DNA of 64,000 bases, taken from positions 34,026,969 to 34,090,968 of the forward strand of contig CM038468.1 in the NCBI GenBank assembly GCA_021464415.1. Reading direction: 5' to 3'. This stretch comes from Lonicera japonica. Taxonomy: Eukaryota > Streptophyta > Magnoliopsida > Dipsacales > Caprifoliaceae. Shown in pieces: positions 1-11,672 of this stretch. Below the pieces are notes generated by a model that worked only from the letters and a program-made list of their open reading frames with translations, searched no databases and was not told the origin of the DNA. The position numbers and the translations under genes are program-made. Positions within the stretch are counted from its first letter, which is position 1; each line of letters begins with the position of its first letter.

Positions 1-316
1 AAGAAGAGAGATCAAATTCTATTAAGACATCGATCAAATCTAGTAAAAATAGATAGGATTTATTGTCACTTTTGTCATTGGGCGGATTCAAGACTTTATT
101 GCTTACATCGGCTTCTTTTTCATAAAAAAACTTGAATATCTTCACAATAAGAAACAAAACACAAGTGATCATTTGATGATTTACAAATGGGTAGTAGCTG
201 GTGCATATTAAAACCAAGAAAGTTGTTTGATAATTCTTTTGCATAAAAGAGGAAAACTAGGAAAACTGAAAACATACTATTTGAATTTTTCACTTTGGCT
301 CCCTTTTTTCTTGCAG

Positions 317-600
317 CAACTGGCGGAGGTGCAAGAACCAAAGCTTCATATCTCAAATCTTGAAAAAGATCTCCTCAAAACCAATAAATCTAAATCTAAG
401 TCCATGACCTCATATTAAAAATCATTGACACTGAATTTGATGCCTATAACCTCAAAACCGAAGTGCTTGGCCTCAGATCCCAAGTCACTAGCCTCAAATC
501 CTAAATCACGCTGGACCTTACATCCCAAGTCACGTACTGCAAAGCCGAAGTCCTTGACCTCAAATCCCAATTAGTCTACAACCTTAGATCTCGTACGTAA
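317..600 (+). pseudogene. Coiled-coil exon, copy 1 (degenerate)
   Basis: A pyrimidine-rich tract ending TTCTTGCAG at 316 precedes an exon that opens QLAEVQEPKLHISNLEKDLL and continues with a Lys/Ser stretch before a TAA at 416-418. In another frame, about 440-595 reads as heptads such as LRSQVTSLKS and VLDLKSQLV, so a frameshift plus at least one further stop separates leader and coil. The upstream 110 bases match the sequence upstream of the exon at 23322 (shared AAAACCAA, GATTCTTTT and TAAAAGAGGAAA blocks). It is therefore a duplicated intron-plus-exon, not an independent gene. A GT-type donor lies near 596. The product is unknown; the only visible property is a predicted coiled coil. Likely a dead copy. 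Confidence 0.5.
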
Positions 601-618
601 TGTCAACATTACAACGTG

Positions 619-1690
619 CTGTTGATTTTCCTGGAAAATCTTACAATAGCTACGAACAAATATATATGTATATAATTACTTTGTGTCAAGACGGTGGTGC
701 ATATAGTTTTTCCTTTGATTAAAACAATTTGTAAAAACCTTTTAACTTTGAGTAAAATTTCTAATGATCAAATAATTAAAACCCAACAAAATATTCCTAA
801 TATCTTCACTTGAATTAATACGACTGAAGCTCCTGAATTGAGTTTGGAATCTTTTTGAGCTTTTTTTGTAAATAGTTTGTCGCATCACTTTAAATAAATT
901 CTATAGCACTTTGAATATTCTTTGAGCATGTCCATATGGCTACCTTGGATCTAATTGCGGAGAGTACTTCATTCAGATTTTCATGAATTTGTGTGCTGCT
1001 GCAACCAAATCCTTCTGTAAATTTGACTAGGTAAAGGAGGATTTTTAGCCCCTAATCTATGAAATCCTGCCTGGCATGCAACTTTTACTAATTTATAATT
1101 GCATTGGAGATGCTGTGATAATCCTAATCATGGGTTTCAATAAGAAAGGTCAATGAATAATAACTAACGAAATCCCACAACCCTCGTTTTTCAACTACAA
1201 AAAACACCCAAAGAATCCATACTGAAAATAAACAATAAAGAAAAAGGTAAAAAATACCGTATTAAATTAAACCAACATAAATTGTCATGATATAGAAGGT
1301 TAATCCTAACTTTCTAAATTAAATTTATAGCTGTCCAAAAACTTTATATTAATGCTAAATAAAATTCATAAATAATCAATTGAGTATAGTCAGCTAACTC
1401 AAATTATCCACGTACAAATTTATTAGCTTGATCCAATCTTTGACAAAAAAATATGATTAACTGTCTTGGTCTTCTTATAGCATACCTCACTCTCTGTGTA
1501 TCTTCATGCACCCTATTACGAATATGAAGCCATGAGTGCAACCGTGCAATACTTTTTAAGGCATGTTGCAGTATATTGTTGACATCAACATCAAATGTAA
1601 AATGGTAAAAATGCAAATGATCACTTGTGTTGAGCATCCGTATTGCAAAATGAGGAACTTCACAAGAAACAACACCTTGTAACGTTGTAC
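619..1690. other. AT-rich spacer, no gene seen
   Basis: About 1.07 kb of AT-rich sequence between two copies of the coiled-coil exon. I saw no reading frame, exon signature, terminal repeat or RNA gene in it. Its right-hand part would be intron downstream (minus strand) of the exon at 1691-2118. Confidence 0.4.
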
Positions 1691-2118
1691 CGAAGTGATC
1701 TGAGGTCGGGCTCAAGGTCAGGGACTTCAGCTTTGAGGTCAGTTTCGAGGTTGGGGTCTTGGGTTCCGAGATTATGGACTCGGGCTTTAATGTTTGCGAG
1801 GTCATGAACTTTGGCTTTGAGGTAACGCACCCTAGGTTCGAGGTCAAGGACATTGGATTCGAGGTCATGGACTTGGGTTTCGAGGTCAACTTCGAGGTCA
1901 TGGACTTGGGCTTCGAGGTCGGCTTCACGTTCATTGAGTTTGGCTTTCAGATCACGCACTTGGGCTTGGATGTCGCGTATTTTATCTTTGAAATCACACG
2001 CTTCGGGTTTATTGCTTTTATGGGGATTGTGATTAGTTACCTTAGATTTGGACTTACTGCGTATGCAGATATCTTTCTCACTTTTCAAGTTTCTGGACTT
2101 TGATGGTTGCTCCTCTAA
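1691..2118 (-). CDS. Coiled-coil exon, copy 2 (open throughout)
   Basis: On the minus strand an acceptor (CCAACAG, plus 2119-2125) is followed by 142 open codons ending at a possible donor, GTACAAC, at 1690. It begins LEEQPSKSRNLKSEKD, has a basic Ser/Lys stretch (SKSKSK), then at least eight near-perfect heptads of the type QVHDLES with Val or Leu at a and Leu at d. This is a clear parallel coiled-coil signature. Leader, SKSKSK stretch and coil occur in the same order in the copies at 317 and 23322, and the intron upstream also matches those copies. It is the least damaged copy of this exon in the window. I recognise no named family. No partner exon was found nearby, so whether it is transcribed is unknown. 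Confidence 0.5.
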
Positions 2119-2306
2119 CTGTTGGTTCAAGAAGAATATGTAATGAGATGAGCCAAGCATGTAATAGCATAGAAAATTAACCAAACAAATAGTTATTCCT
2201 TTTCCTTTCCTCTTTTATGCAAAAGAATCAACAGGCAAATTAATTTCTTGGTTTTATGCCCTACCAATTTCTCGTCAATTTCCATTTTCATTAACAAAAA
2301 AGTTTA

Positions 2307-2653
2307 GAGCATCCACAATGATAAGGTAGTGTTGGGTAAGTAGGCAAATTTACCCTACAAGGGCATATAAAGTTGGGTTTAGCTAAGTTCGTTACCGTAT
2401 GCCACACTGTGTTGCGTTTCGGTGAGACATCACACTGTGTGGCTCCTGGACTTCGAAGCCTATGTGGCTTTTGGAGTGTATCTCTCCTACTTTTATTCTA
2501 TTTCTCTTTCTTGTAAAATTCCACATAATATTTATTTATATCCATCTTTTTACCATACCACTCCCATACTACTATTTTCACACCCAAGTAAGTAGAATAA
2601 ATGTACCCACTTAAGTACTTATGATACCACTAAGTTTCGCATTGTGGATGGTC
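2307..2653. mobile_element. MITE, 347 bp
   Basis: Bounded by terminal inverted repeats GAGCATCCACAATG and, on the other strand at the right end, GACCATCCACAATG (13 of 14 identical). The interior is non-coding and AT-rich. No clear target-site duplication was seen, so the superfamily (PIF/Harbinger or hAT) is not assigned. Confidence 0.55.
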
Positions 2654-3403
2654 CAACAAGTGACCATTTGTGTTTTGTTTTACACTGTGCAACTCCAAAT
2701 GCATTTTACATCGTGAGATCATTATTTTGCACAATAAACTAGGGTGTGGAGATATATTACACTTAATTTCCTCAGAAGATGCACACAAATCCATATATTT
2801 TTCGCCATTTGTGCTCTTTGATTATATAAATTTTCCATGGTACAATTTGTTTTAGAGAACTTCTTCTTTTTTTTTTCAATGAAATCAAAAAACCATCCGT
2901 GTCCCATGTTTTTGTTTATTATGTTAAAAAAATTTAAGGTACTCAATTATTTCTGGCGTAAACCAAAACCAGGCACACCATATAGGAATTAATGTGAAAA
3001 ATGGGGAAATTAAGGTGAAATTGATTGATTAACATGATAAAAAATATAATCCCATGGATGTATTTAATGGACAGAAATCACCAAAAATGATTTCAAGGAA
3101 ATTTATCGTGATCAAACACCAATAAAGGACAGTGACATTGTAGGAAAAAAAGTGCAATAGAATACTTGCTCTTAGAACTCAACCTCATGAGGATTGTAAG
3201 CTCAGTGATAAGTTCACCTCTTTTCCTACAATTTCTCAGCAACCAATCAAAACATTCAAAGAAATATATATATATATATACAAATATCTAGTAATTAGTT
3301 ACTTCGAAGTTTAGCAATCTCAACAAGCATGGATAGGCCATAGTGTTGGTCGGATTTATGGTAGAAAATTCTCAACAAAGGTAATTGAGAGAGAAAGTGA
3401 GAG
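2654..3403. other. AT-rich spacer
   Basis: Non-coding sequence with a short (AT)n run near 3265-3280. I saw no gene, terminal repeat or RNA in it. Confidence 0.4.
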
Positions 3404-3410
3404 GAATTAC

Positions 3411-3563
3411 AATTTGGTCGGATTTGAGAATGGCAAGTTGAGATTTAAGAATGACAAGTTGGGATTTGAAAACGACAAGTTGGGATTCGAGAAAAGCAAG
3501 TTTGGATTGTTGCGAGCTTTGGATGAGGCCTATGCTGCCAATTGTTGGTTGTTGATCCAGCAA
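3411..3563 (-). CDS. Coiled-coil exon, copy 3 (short)
   Basis: Minus strand: TTCTTGCAG (plus 3564-3572) then 51 open codons, then donor GTAATT at 3410-3405. The leader LLDQQPTIGSIGLIQSS is followed by four regular heptads (LESQLVV, FKSQLVI, LKSQLAI, LKSDQI). The donor hexamer GTAATT is the one used by the exons at 19348, 20761 and 22755, and the upstream intron keeps the ACTTGGCTCC block found before the exon at 23322. Length is divisible by three. Same family as the 1691-2118 exon but with a diverged leader and a shorter coil. Function unknown. Confidence 0.45.
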
Positions 3564-3654
3564 CTGCAAGAACATGGAGCCAAGTCGATAAAAGCACAAA
3601 AATACATGGAAAGAAAAGTACACATTCATCAATTTTGGGATGCCCACCAATTAA

Positions 3655-3762
3655 GACCCTCGTTTGCCATCCCTAAGGCCGTCCTAAAGGACTTTTAGGG
3701 ACGGATAACAAACTTTTAGGCACAGCGTAAGGCCGTCCCAAATAAATTATTCTTTTGTAGTA
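3655..3762. mobile_element. CACTA-type terminus
   Basis: The right end reads TCTTTTGTAGTA, the complement of a CACTACAAAAGA-like terminus with one change. It is preceded by subterminal repeats of the motif GGCCGTCC / GGGACGG, typical of CACTA (En/Spm) ends. The matching left end was not found, so this is probably a remnant abutting the coiled-coil exon copy. Confidence 0.4.
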
Positions 3763-4284
3763 TATAGGAGGGTACGTTTGACAATAATGAATAACCATTG
3801 GAAATTAATTGAAAAAGTTACTATAGATTATAAAAGTTGGAAAAAGATGTTATATGCCTCTATTACTTTTCTATGTTTCCATGGAATCCAATTCTTTGGG
3901 CAATGGATAATTTAGAAAATGTTTCCATGGAAAAAAAGGTAAAAGAGGGAGATCATGATTCATATCATCCAATCACGCTTGTATTTTCTAACTTCTCATA
4001 AAATTTAGATTGTTCTTCAATTATTTTCCAACTTTTATTAGTAAACAGACCCTTAAACTCGCAAATCAAGAAAGTAGAATCAGCAACCAACAAACACTAA
4101 ATCTAATTACAGTAGTTTGGATTGAAGCAACCAAAAAGGGTTAAAATCCAAACTGCACATTGTTTCAATTCAAGCAAAGATTAAGAAAAGGGTAATAAAG
4201 TATATCAAAATTCAAAGCAATAAACAAACAAACATTAAGAAAAGGGTACACAAGTAACCCATTAATCAAACAACAAACTAAGCT

Positions 4285-4410
4285 AGAAACACGCTGCTCT
4301 TAGTACAAGTGGTTGAAAACTATAGATTCTTGTTAGGGGAGAGGTCTCTGGTTCATTCCCCCCACCACCTCCCCCTAGATCAAATCCCAGGTGTATTTGT
4401 GCACACATAC
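4285..4410 (+). mobile_element. Possible tRNA-derived SINE fragment
   Basis: Contains an A-box-like stretch (TAGTACAAGTGGTT) and, 25-30 bases on, a B-box-like GGTTCATTCCC, in the spacing of an internal Pol III promoter. The tail is cut by the solo LTR that starts at 4411. No target-site duplication was defined. It could be chance. Confidence 0.3.
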
Positions 4411-5046
4411 TGTTAAAAAATGAAGAAAAAATACAAATCAAATATTCAATGGTCAATATTTTTCTAGAATGGGAGAAAAATTCAAATGGCAAATTTTCTA
4501 CACATTCTAGAAAATGTTGATTTTTTGAATGGTTTGGTGAAATTTTTTCAAATATGCCAACTAAGGATGTAAAAATTTCAAAGTTGGTGGATGCTTGTTG
4601 GTGTATAAATAGGGGTGTCTTGTATGCATTTTATCATCAACAACAAGAGCTCTACATTAAGAAGAGAGCAAAAGAGAGAGTAGAGAGAAAAATTAGAAGT
4701 GAAGTGTCTAGATGAGAGCTTTGCAGTTTTCTAATTTTTCAGAGTGTTGAGTGAGAACAATAGAAGCAATTTTCTAGGTGAGAAAAATTGCAGTGTCTAT
4801 TTTGAGTGTTGAGAGAAACACAGTGTACGTGTATAGGTCTACTGACCAGTCTTGTAAACCATTCTTTTTGATATAGTGAATTTGGTGCGCTCCGTGGACT
4901 AGTGGCAATTTGCCGATACCACGTAATTCTTGTGTTGTGAGATTGGTATATTGTTGTGCCAAATAATTTTATTGTGCAATTTTTTTTTGCCATTTATATC
5001 CCAAGATCCTACTTGGAAACTAGTAGCATCTAGTTTGTTCCCAACA
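4411..5046 (+). mobile_element. Solo LTR, copia-like, 636 bp
   Basis: Starts TGTTAAA and ends CCCAACA, i.e. a TGTT..AACA terminal inverted repeat. It is flanked by a perfect 5-bp target-site duplication CATAC (4406-4410 and 5047-5051). A TATA box (TATAAATA) lies at 4604-4611, as expected for an LTR promoter reading rightward. No primer-binding site, coding sequence or second LTR follows, so this is a solo LTR left by recombination between LTRs. The copia assignment rests on size and style only. Confidence 0.8.
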
Positions 5047-5405
5047 CATACTTTGCTATGTATAAAATTCAATAATAATTGGACTCGTTAAATTTATTTA
5101 CAATTCTTAATTCTTATCAGTGCCATTGCCAATTGGATAAAATTTACCAAGAGATGGCATCAGTGATTCTTGTTTCACATAGAGATATATAGTCTGAAGT
5201 GAAACCTTTACCTTGTAAACTTTCAAGATCCACTCATAAACTCTAATAATATTGTAGACCCAATCAAGAATGAACCCTAATTAAATGAGAAAAAATAAAT
5301 TTAAAAAGGTAAATAAGAACCATCTAGGCAATTCACAATAAACGCATCTCAACTAATCCCTCCCCGGACAATCAAAAGATATTCTTCCCAATCGGCCTAG
5401 CCAGT

Positions 5406-5545
5406 ACATTTAGGAGTTTAAACTCCGCACATGAATGCTCCCTGAATTAATTAAGGAAACATAAATTTATTTCACACATTTAGGAGTTTAAAATTCGCAC
5501 ATGAATGCTCCCTGAATTAATTAAGGAAACATAAATTTATTTCAC
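5406..5545. repeat. Tandem duplication, 2 x 70 bp
   Basis: Positions 5406-5475 and 5476-5545 are near-identical direct repeats, each running from ACATTTAGGAG to TTTATTTCAC with a few differences around TTTAAACTCCGCAC. Non-coding. It looks like a recent local duplication. Confidence 0.8.
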
Positions 5546-5546
5546 A

Positions 5547-6245
5547 GTTCACACCCACAAATTCAAACCAACAAATCCCAAATTTAGACCCATATTCCCA
5601 AGTCATTATATTTTCAAAAAAAAAAAAACCAAAAAAAAAATCAGGTTAGGTCAGAGTAGTTAAGAAATTATGAGGTAAGAGGTAGAATAATTAATAAGTC
5701 AAGAGGACTTACTTCCATTAATAATTAGTATTATTTATTTATTATTCCAACTTTCAGCTTGACGAACTGAAGCACAAGTGTGGTATCAAGAGAAATTAAG
5801 TACCCTCGCAAACAAATCAATATTCCTTTTTATAAGGAATAAGGCTATCAAATCAATATAAGAATGGGTGGGTATTTCGATTCCTAATCTAATTCATTAT
5901 CGCATTTGTTTATTTCAATTCCTAATTTAATTCATTCTCCCATTTGTTGATCTATTTGGATTCCTAATCTAATTCATTCTCATATTTGTTTGGATTTGAA
6001 TTCGAGTATCACGTAATTACCCTAAAGTATGAATTCCCGTCACCTTAGAATTTGAATAATAGTGTTTTATATTTAATACTTGGTGTTATTACAATATTTA
6101 CTTATATTTTATTTCAGTAAATTTGTATAATTATAATAATTGTTTGAAATATGTTAAGCATAATATTCATTGCGATTTCTTCTTCTAACAGTTTAAATTT
6201 TTTAGAGAGATGACTCTTAACATAGTACTATTATAAGTTAATTAT
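5547..6245. other. AT-rich spacer
   Basis: Non-coding, with an A-run near 5616-5640 and threefold imperfect repetition of TTCCTAATCTAATTCATT around 5880-5990. No gene seen. Confidence 0.35.
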
Positions 6246-6605
6246 ATGAGAGGTAACCTCAAGCTTGTCCCAAATCTCTTTTGCGGTTTTGCAACTAGAG
6301 ATTTTATTATATTCATCCATAGTCAAAACACAATATAATGAATTTAAAGTTTTAGCATTAAATTGAATTTTTCTAATATCATGCTCATTGTATTCGGATA
6401 TAGACTTGGGAATAACATTTCCCTTTTCGTCGGTTTTTGTAATTTCATAAGGTCCAACAAGTGTAACCTTCCATTGTTCAAAATCATTAGCTTGTAAAAA
6501 TGTACACATTCTATTTTTTCAATAGCTATAGTTTTTGCCATCAAGCAATGGTGGTCTATAAGTAGAAGCACATTCGGAAAGGCCGGTTCCTTGATAATAA
6601 GACAT
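6246..6605 (-). pseudogene. Ty1/copia gag N-terminus, broken and truncated
   Basis: From an ATG at 6605 the minus strand reads as the N-terminal part of a copia Gag (DUF4219 followed by UBN2): PPLLDGKNYSY, then CTFLQANDFEQW, then KIQFNAKTLNSLYCVL and CKTAKEIWDKLEVT. A TGA stands where the family has the Trp of the YSYW motif, so the frame is interrupted after about 28 codons. Homology stops after EVT near 6246 and the rest of the element is absent. The gag start lies 45 bases downstream of the primer-binding site and LTR, as expected. A dead retrotransposon fragment. Confidence 0.75.
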
Positions 6606-6649
6606 GATCGAGGACTTTAAGATTGTGAAATAAAAAACAAGAGTACAAC

Positions 6650-6660
6650 CTCTGATACCA
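6650..6660 (-). other. Retrotransposon primer-binding site (initiator tRNA-Met)
   Basis: The minus strand reads TGGTATCAGAG, complementary to the 3' end of initiator tRNA-Met, two bases after the LTR end at 6663. It primes minus-strand DNA synthesis and fixes the orientation of the element. Confidence 0.8.
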
Positions 6661-6662
6661 AT

Positions 6663-7417
6663 TGTTGGTCGGATTTTAACCCTAGAGGGGGGGGGTGAAT
6701 AGGGTTTACAAACTTAAATGCGGAATTTAAAACTTTTCTAAAAATGTTTAAGTGAAACAAATTTACTAAATCAATATATCAAAGAATGTAAGAAATAAAG
6801 GATTAAACAAAAGAGCAAATAATCAAACAATCTCAAAGCAAGTAATAATGTAGCAAGTAAATAAAGAGATTAAGTAAGAAAGATTGAACCAATCGAAGTC
6901 CAAGATCTATTTTTCGAAAAACTTAAAATATGATCATTTGAATTTAATATGAATTTATTTGAAAACTGGTTTTTGCAAGAATGATGTTTTCAAAGAAATT
7001 TTGATTCAAACTGATTTTGATCAATCTAAGAATGATATATCAATATATATGAGCTATATAAATAATCAAATAAGAAACTTTACATAATACCTAAGCACTC
7101 ACTCAATTAACGAATGAACGAGCCTTTGAATGCTTTGATTTGTTTCTTCAATTTGATATTCATTTGAAGCTTTTGTCTTGAAGCTTTTGTGTGTGATCAT
7201 TGATCTTTGTGCTCCATGGATTTGCATTGTAATGAGATTGATCTTCTTGTCTTGTCCAACGCTTGTAAAGGAATGATCTCGGTTTGGATTAATCGGTTTT
7301 GGTCCACAAATAATGATCATTGAAATGTGGCTATAATAACTTTAACACACATGTTAAATTATACATGATTGATTTATTGTTATTATCAAAATAAGATTAA
7401 GACCTTCAAGGTCAACA
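6663..7417 (-). mobile_element. 5' LTR of a truncated copia element
   Basis: On the minus strand the LTR runs from TGTTGACCTTGAAGG (7417) to CCGACCAACA (6663), with TGTTG..CAACA ends. It is followed after two bases by the tRNA-Met primer-binding site and then the gag fragment. A run of ten G on the plus strand near 6686 lies inside it. The 3' LTR is missing from the window because the element stops inside gag. No target-site duplication can be given. Confidence 0.75.
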
Positions 7418-9819
7418 GTACCCACTAATGCCTCTTGATGCATTGAGCAATGCCCTGCTCTTTTCTTTTTTCTTTTTTTGCTTAATAATATATATTTAAA
7501 AGAGTTATGGATTCATAGGCTTATAATATATAAGCTGGGCTAGGAACTGGGCTAACACTTAGCAAATAAGTGAGCTTATACTAACTTTTTTTTAACAAGT
7601 ACTAGTGGATTTTTCAAAATTTTTCACTAGGCTAAAGCCTGAATCCCACTCAGTCCTCTCTTGGATCCACCCATAAATCAAAAGGACCATAAATAGTTAT
7701 TTTTTATCAGCAGTAGTTAAACTACTTATATGCTATAAAATTATGTTCTTAGTCATCATTTTTTCAACAAAATAGAGCATTGTAGCAAAAAAAAAAAAAA
7801 GGCCGCATTGATACTTATTCCTACCAACTTAATGTTTGTAGTTTTTCACCAATAATCCACATGTAGAAATTTTTTATAATAATAGAGATTAAAAACCTTA
7901 TTCAATTATTTGTGTCACGTAAACATAGCATAACATAAAGGTAGTTTAGAAAAATTTTATTATCTTTTTTTATGCCGAGGATGTTTATGCCAGCTTTTGC
8001 GCATCTCGACTAACTCTTTTCGCGGAGAATGTCGACCTTTGGCTACTAGATATTTTAGATCTATCGGGACTTGATCTAGAAAGCTTTTAGTCAAGTCCTA
8101 TTTTCTGACCCCTGTTAATTTAATTTCTTTGTTATCTTATCAAAGAATATGCTTGGATGTTTGATCTTGCGAGCGTGTTGGTTATGAGTAGAAAATAATT
8201 GCATTTTATGAAAAGTAACAAGATGAGATGAGCTAGCAATTTGACAAAATGTTTTATATTTATTATTTCTTTTATGAGTTATTGTTCTCTTAATATATAC
8301 TTGTGTAGTTACGTTTCATGAAAAATAGTTCTTTTCTTGATGTATCGTTTGAGTTCATTTTCATTTTCATGGTATAAGCTTGGTAGGCATTGTTTTAACG
8401 GATATAACAAGATTGAAATGATCAAGGCAAACCCTAATGCAAGAAAAACACTTTGAATGAGCTAAATAAACATGTACATAAATCTAAGGGTGATATTATC
8501 CGTCCAAATCAGATTCGAACAAATTTGAATATGAATCAATGTTTTGGTGATCCGTTACATGATTCGATCTAAATCTAATCTAAAAAAAATAAAATTAGAT
8601 AAGGATTTGGTTTCACCCTGATCCGATCAGAATCCAATCTGTTGACAGGTCTAGATTTTCATATACACTTAATGTGTGAGCAATATAAAGGAACAAAAAT
8701 TTAAAAAGTCGTAAATGGCATATCCGTTAAGGGCCTTAAATAACCCTTACAAGTACAAGAGTTCAAGCCTCAAAATTGGAAGATTAAAAACCTAACACAA
8801 CTTCAAAGCCAATGAATCGCCTTCCACCTTTATATATGTAATAGTAGATACGAGTGTAATTAATGACACAAATTTTTACTTGGTGACACTCCATTCCATC
8901 TCACTCATTTAACACATTTGTAGTGGATTCAACGAATATGTAGTACTAATGTGTGTATATTCACTCATTTAGTACATACATAACGAGACTGAGCTAGTGC
9001 TTAGTGCCAAAATTGTGTCGTTCTTTTGATATACCTTTTTATGTTTTAAATTCACCCATATTTATTTATCACAGGCTTTGGCCCAGCCCGTATAGATGTA
9101 GATGATTAATATTCGAGTAGGTTGGTTTGAGAATTTTGACTACATTTTAGGTATTTGTGACTTTAAAAACTATTTTATTTTATTTTATTTAAAAAAAAAA
9201 AACATTTTGGTATACTTTATAAGTCTTTGCTCTTGTTTAGTTTTGACTACCATTTGTTATATTTTAGTACCTCCGAGCTTAAAAATACATTTTTACATAT
9301 TTTAAGTTGACCGGCTTGAGTTACTTGATACTCGAGCTCCTTTTGAATTTAATTTCGAGCTTAAAATCTTGTTCCCACATACACAGCCTGATTCAAAATC
9401 AATTAAAAGTCGTAATAAAATGTTGCGAACCGAATAGGAGGTTTTAGCCTACATGGGGTTATCTGTGAATCAAAATTATACAAGCATCTGGTAAGAAAAT
9501 AGGAAAAAAAGGAAAAGATATATAATATCTCATTAGCTAGACCACTGTTTTACTTTTTAACCTCTCATTAAAATTAAACATGTTTGCAACCTAACAAAAA
9601 TTAAAGGCTATAGTACAACAAATAATGTCGAGCCAATAGATCTTTCATATAAAACGGTGGATGTAAGATTAAAAATCTTAGAAATCCACTTTAGATTGCA
9701 TCATCACTGATCTCTATTAGAGTACCAAATGACTCACTAACTTATTTTAAATTAGCTTATACATGTTGGTTAAATAATAAATATAATTAATATAGCTTGG
9801 TGACATGTCTAAACAAACG
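7418..9819. other. AT-rich intergenic DNA
   Basis: About 2.4 kb with no convincing gene. Around 8484-8655 there is GATCCGATC / GAATCCAATC-type sequence reminiscent of hAT subterminal repeats, but without terminal repeats or a duplication I could fix. Confidence 0.4.
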
Positions 9820-9827
9820 TAGTAATA

Positions 9828-10276
9828 ATCAGGGGCGGAGGCAAAGTGGGCCAAGTGGAGGCTTAAGCCCCCACCTAGATTTAGACCTTTTTTTATTAGT
9901 AATATATAGACTTTTGTGTAAAATTTTAAAGTTTGAGGTTGAATTTGTATGGTCTTAAAACCTTAGAGGTAAAATTGTTATTAGTTTTAGTATAGACCAA
10001 CAAAATAACAAGAGTATTATTCTGCTCAATAATTCCACAAAGAAAAACACAAGAGAAAAAAAAAATAGAGTTCATACTCATAACTCTCTCTCACTCTCTC
10101 GTGTTGGATTTCTTAGTTGGATTCGCACCCAGTTTTTAACCTCGCACGATAGGGATAGTTAACTAACAAATTCGACCATTTTCTTTTTAGAGTTTTATTT
10201 TATCGTGTTATTATTTGTTGTAATTTTTAATTTTTTTTAGTCGAGCCCCATTTGGTTAAAATCTTGGTTCCACCAT
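9828..10276. mobile_element. hAT-type MITE, 449 bp (copy 1)
   Basis: Starts ATCAGGGGCGGAGGC and ends GGTTCCACCAT. It is flanked by a perfect 8-bp target-site duplication TAGTAATA (9820-9827 and 10277-10284), the length expected of hAT transposition. The body is non-coding and AT-rich. A related copy lies at 10629-10996. Confidence 0.75.
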
Positions 10277-10284
10277 TAGTAATA

Positions 10285-10620
10285 GTACTTTTGACATGCC
10301 AATTCAAAACCAATTCAATTAATCATTAATCCAAATATAAGTATCATATATATTTCCTTCGAAGGAAGATTTTCTAATATCCTAAACATGCATCTTTTAT
10401 ATAACTAATTGTTTAACACGTAAACATATTTTTTAATCCATTATAGAAAATAACTCAATATTTATTTCACATAACTATAATATATATAAACATGATATTT
10501 CTATGTCCTGTGCATGATACATGTTATGTCTGTATTTACAATTTACCATGTGTCACTAGTTATCATTAATATATTTATCTATATATATATATTTATTTTA
10601 TTTTATTTTAGGGTCCACAA
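10285..10620. other. AT-rich spacer between two hAT MITEs
   Basis: Non-coding; several short (AT)n tracts. No gene seen. Confidence 0.4.
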
Positions 10621-10628
10621 GGTGTCCG

Positions 10629-10996
10629 AGAAGGGCGGAGGCAAAGTAGGCCAAGTGGAGCCTTAAGCCCCCACCTAGATTTGGGCTTCTTTTTAGTATA
10701 GTAATACATGGATTTTTGTGTAAAATTTTAAAGTTTGAAGTTGGATTTATAAGGTCTTAAAACCTTAGAGACAAAATTGTAATTATTTTTAGTTAAGGCC
10801 AACAAAATAATAAGAGCATTCTTTTGCACAAGGATTCCACAAATAAAAACAAAAGAGAGAAAAAAAATTAGAGTTTATGCTCGTAACTCTCTCTCACTCG
10901 GCAATTTTCTCTTCAGAGTTTTATTTTGTCGTGTTATTATTTATTCTAACTTTTTTTAGTCAAGCCCAACTAGCTTAAAATCTTGGTTCCACCACC
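10629..10996. mobile_element. hAT-type MITE, 368 bp (copy 2)
   Basis: Same family as 9828-10276: it shares GGGCGGAGGCAAAGT, CTTAAGCCCCCACCTAGATT and the closing CTTGGTTCCACCA. The flanking 8-mers GGTGTCCG (10621-10628) and GATGTCGG (10997-11004) match at 6 of 8 positions, so this is an older insertion. It is shorter through internal deletion of the segment holding CTCGTGTTGG in copy 1. Confidence 0.65.
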
Positions 10997-11004
10997 GATG
11001 TCGG

Positions 11005-11370
11005 GGCTACCTTTCACTCATCTCGACTAATCCTTGCTCACAGTGCGTGATTGCCGCTAGTCAAATATTATTTTGACAATGTCAATAATCAACTTTGGGA
11101 GCTCCAAGTCGACCTTAGGGTTGTCCCACTAATAACCTTATACCACTAGGCCAAAATACTTAATTATATTTATCCAGATCAAATACTAGTTATTTCACAT
11201 ATATATACTGTGATATATAATACAACCAAAGTATAAAACAATAGATATACATCCTAACTAGACATGCCGTAACATATCCTAAACAAATAAAATACATAAT
11301 AGATAAAGTAGGCTATATCTGAGATTTATATTGCAGACCAAAGTCAAATCAGATGACTTTCTCGTTATGT
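11005..11370. other. Intergenic spacer
   Basis: Non-coding sequence between the second hAT MITE and the hAT element starting at 11371; no features seen. Confidence 0.35.
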
Positions 11371-11672
11371 CAAGGGTATGCACGGTCTGATTGACCGGAC
11401 CAAACACCAATGGACTGGGCCAAATCGAATAAGTCGGTTCTATGAATTCGTAAACCGGACTGGACCGAAATGAGTGTTAAGACTAGACCAGACCAAACCG
11501 GTCTGGTTTCGGCAGGTCCATTCGGTCTAGGCTTGTTTTTGGCTTTTTTATAATATGTCATGTACTTATTTTTATGAGTAGGAGGTTTTTTTTTTTTTTC
11601 AATAAAAATAATATTAAAAGAAAGAACCCACTTTAATCTCTGTTTTAATATATTATTAGATCAACAATTAAA

